Shown piece by piece: positions 13,321-13,927 of a DNA stretch of 13,927 bases. Each line of letters opens with the position of its first letter. Within the stretch, counting starts at the first letter, position 1. A program made the position numbers and the translations under genes. The notes beneath the pieces were generated by a model, which was not told the DNA's origin, did not search any database, and worked only from the letters and a program-made list of their open reading frames with translations. Source of the DNA: JAEZDP01 sp044508265 (GTDB taxonomy: Bacteria; Acidobacteriota; Vicinamibacteria; Vicinamibacterales; Vicinamibacteraceae); contig JBIQIB010000112.1 of the NCBI GenBank assembly GCA_044508265.1, forward strand, positions 1 to 13,927. Direction: 5' to 3'.

Positions 13321-13926
13321 ATGTTCAAGCCTGCACTCGCCACCGCGCTCGCTACCGCCCTCGCACTGGGCCCGTTGCCCGCCGCGGCGCAGCCGACGGT
13401 TGGAACCGCGACGGTGGTGCCGGCGCAGTGGGGCCAGCGGCGTGCCATCGAGCGCGATCGCTATCGGAACATCTACCAGCGTGGCTACGAGGCCGGACGT
13501 CGCGAAGCGGTTCGCGACGCACGCAGCCGTCGCGGCGGCGACTACCGCCGGCACGACGGATACCGCCGTGGCTGGCGTGGGCCCGCGGCCGAGCTCAACG
13601 CCTATCGCCAGGGCTTTGCCGATGGGTACCAGGCGTCCTTCGGACGTGTGAACCGCGCGTGGCGGAACACCTATCCCGGCCGCGGATACCCCGGCGCGGG
13701 TTACGCGTACTCGCCCGCCGGGCAGCGCGGGTTCGAGGCGGGGTATCGCGAAGGACGCAAGGCTGCCCGCAGCAACGATCGCTACGATCCGCGCCGCGAG
13801 AAGAAGTACCGCCAGGGCGACGACGGCTACAACCGTCGCTATGGGTCGCGTGACCGTTACAAGCAGGAGTACCGCGCGGCGTTCCAGGCCGGCTACGACC
13901 GCGGGTATCGTGAGGGCCGCTGGTAA
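13321..13926 (+). CDS. secreted Tyr/Gly/Arg-rich repeat protein
   Basis: This 201-residue protein has a clear signal peptide (hydrophobic about residues 4-20, ending PAAAQ with likely cleavage before Gln24), so it is exported. The mature part is very rich in Arg, Tyr and Gly and has few hydrophobic residues. It contains four copies of a loose unit [YG]-x-x-[GA]-[YF]-x-[AD]-G-[YR]: YQRGYEAGRREA (52-63), YRQGFADGYQAS (95-106), GQRGFEAGYREGRKAA (134-149) and YRAAFQAGYDRGYREGRW (184-201). Such spacing suggests amphipathic helices with glycine faces, or a disordered cationic surface protein. I know no function for it. GGAGAGG at 13309-13315 is a good ribosome binding site for ATG 13321. The gene is complete, with TAA at 13924-13926. 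Confidence 0.82.
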   Translation: MFKPALATALATALALGPLPAAAQPTVGTATVVPAQWGQRRAIERDRYRNIYQRGYEAGRREAVRDARSRRGGDYRRHDGYRRGWRGPAAELNAYRQGFADGYQASFGRVNRAWRNTYPGRGYPGAGYAYSPAGQRGFEAGYREGRKAARSNDRYDPRREKKYRQGDDGYNRRYGSRDRYKQEYRAAFQAGYDRGYREGRW

Positions 13927-13927
13927 G

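Noticed and set aside
1..13927. Mobile element, CRISPR array, tRNA/rRNA or defence system
   Set aside because: I saw no transposase, integrase, regularly spaced repeats, terminal inverted repeats, cloverleaf or defence-type domain. Gene content is mostly housekeeping.

Overview
The window is high-GC bacterial chromosome, densely packed with genes. Three things suggest an Acidobacteriota genome, possibly Vicinamibacteria: two secreted proteins of the acidobacterial 'VWFA-related domain' type, a C5-pathway haem operon in hemA-C-D-B-L order, and the base composition. This placement is inference, because no rRNA gene or other taxonomic marker is present. There are no tRNAs, insertion sequences, phage genes or CRISPR arrays.

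Left block, minus strand (about 3058 down to 34). This is the membrane (Fo) end of an F-type ATP synthase, transcribed as atpZ-like, atpI-like, atpB (subunit a), atpE (subunit c), followed by an EamA/DMT-family transporter. Subunit b and all F1 genes are absent, so the ATP synthase is encoded in at least two loci, or the remainder lies beyond the transporter. Subunit c has a signal-peptide-like leader and a Gln/Glu-Ser/Tyr ion-site pattern. Subunit a ends in a His/Asp-rich tail. Hairpins lie between atpB and atpE and directly after atpE.

Central block, plus strand (3229 to 12115). This is a tight eight-gene run: two exported VWFA proteins, a CcsA/HemX-type membrane protein, hemA, hemC, a SUMT-like/HemD fusion, hemB and hemL. 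Five of the seven junctions are stop/start overlaps (GTGA, ATGA or TGATG). The soluble enzymes together take glutamyl-tRNA to uroporphyrinogen III. Apart from hemX preceding hemA, the order matches the Bacillus hemAXCDBL operon. The methyltransferase-like half of the fusion has lost its catalytic motifs while the HemD half looks intact. The first VWFA protein has a degraded metal site and the second an intact one. The Fo block and this operon diverge from a 170-bp intergenic region with a -10-like core readable on both strands.

Right block (12084 to 13926). It holds a small, very basic coiled-coil protein on the minus strand whose 3' end overlaps hemL, a non-coding gap of about 300 bp, a single-pass membrane protein with a C-terminal domain of uncertain family, a hairpin, and a secreted Tyr/Gly/Arg-rich repeat protein that ends one base before the window does.
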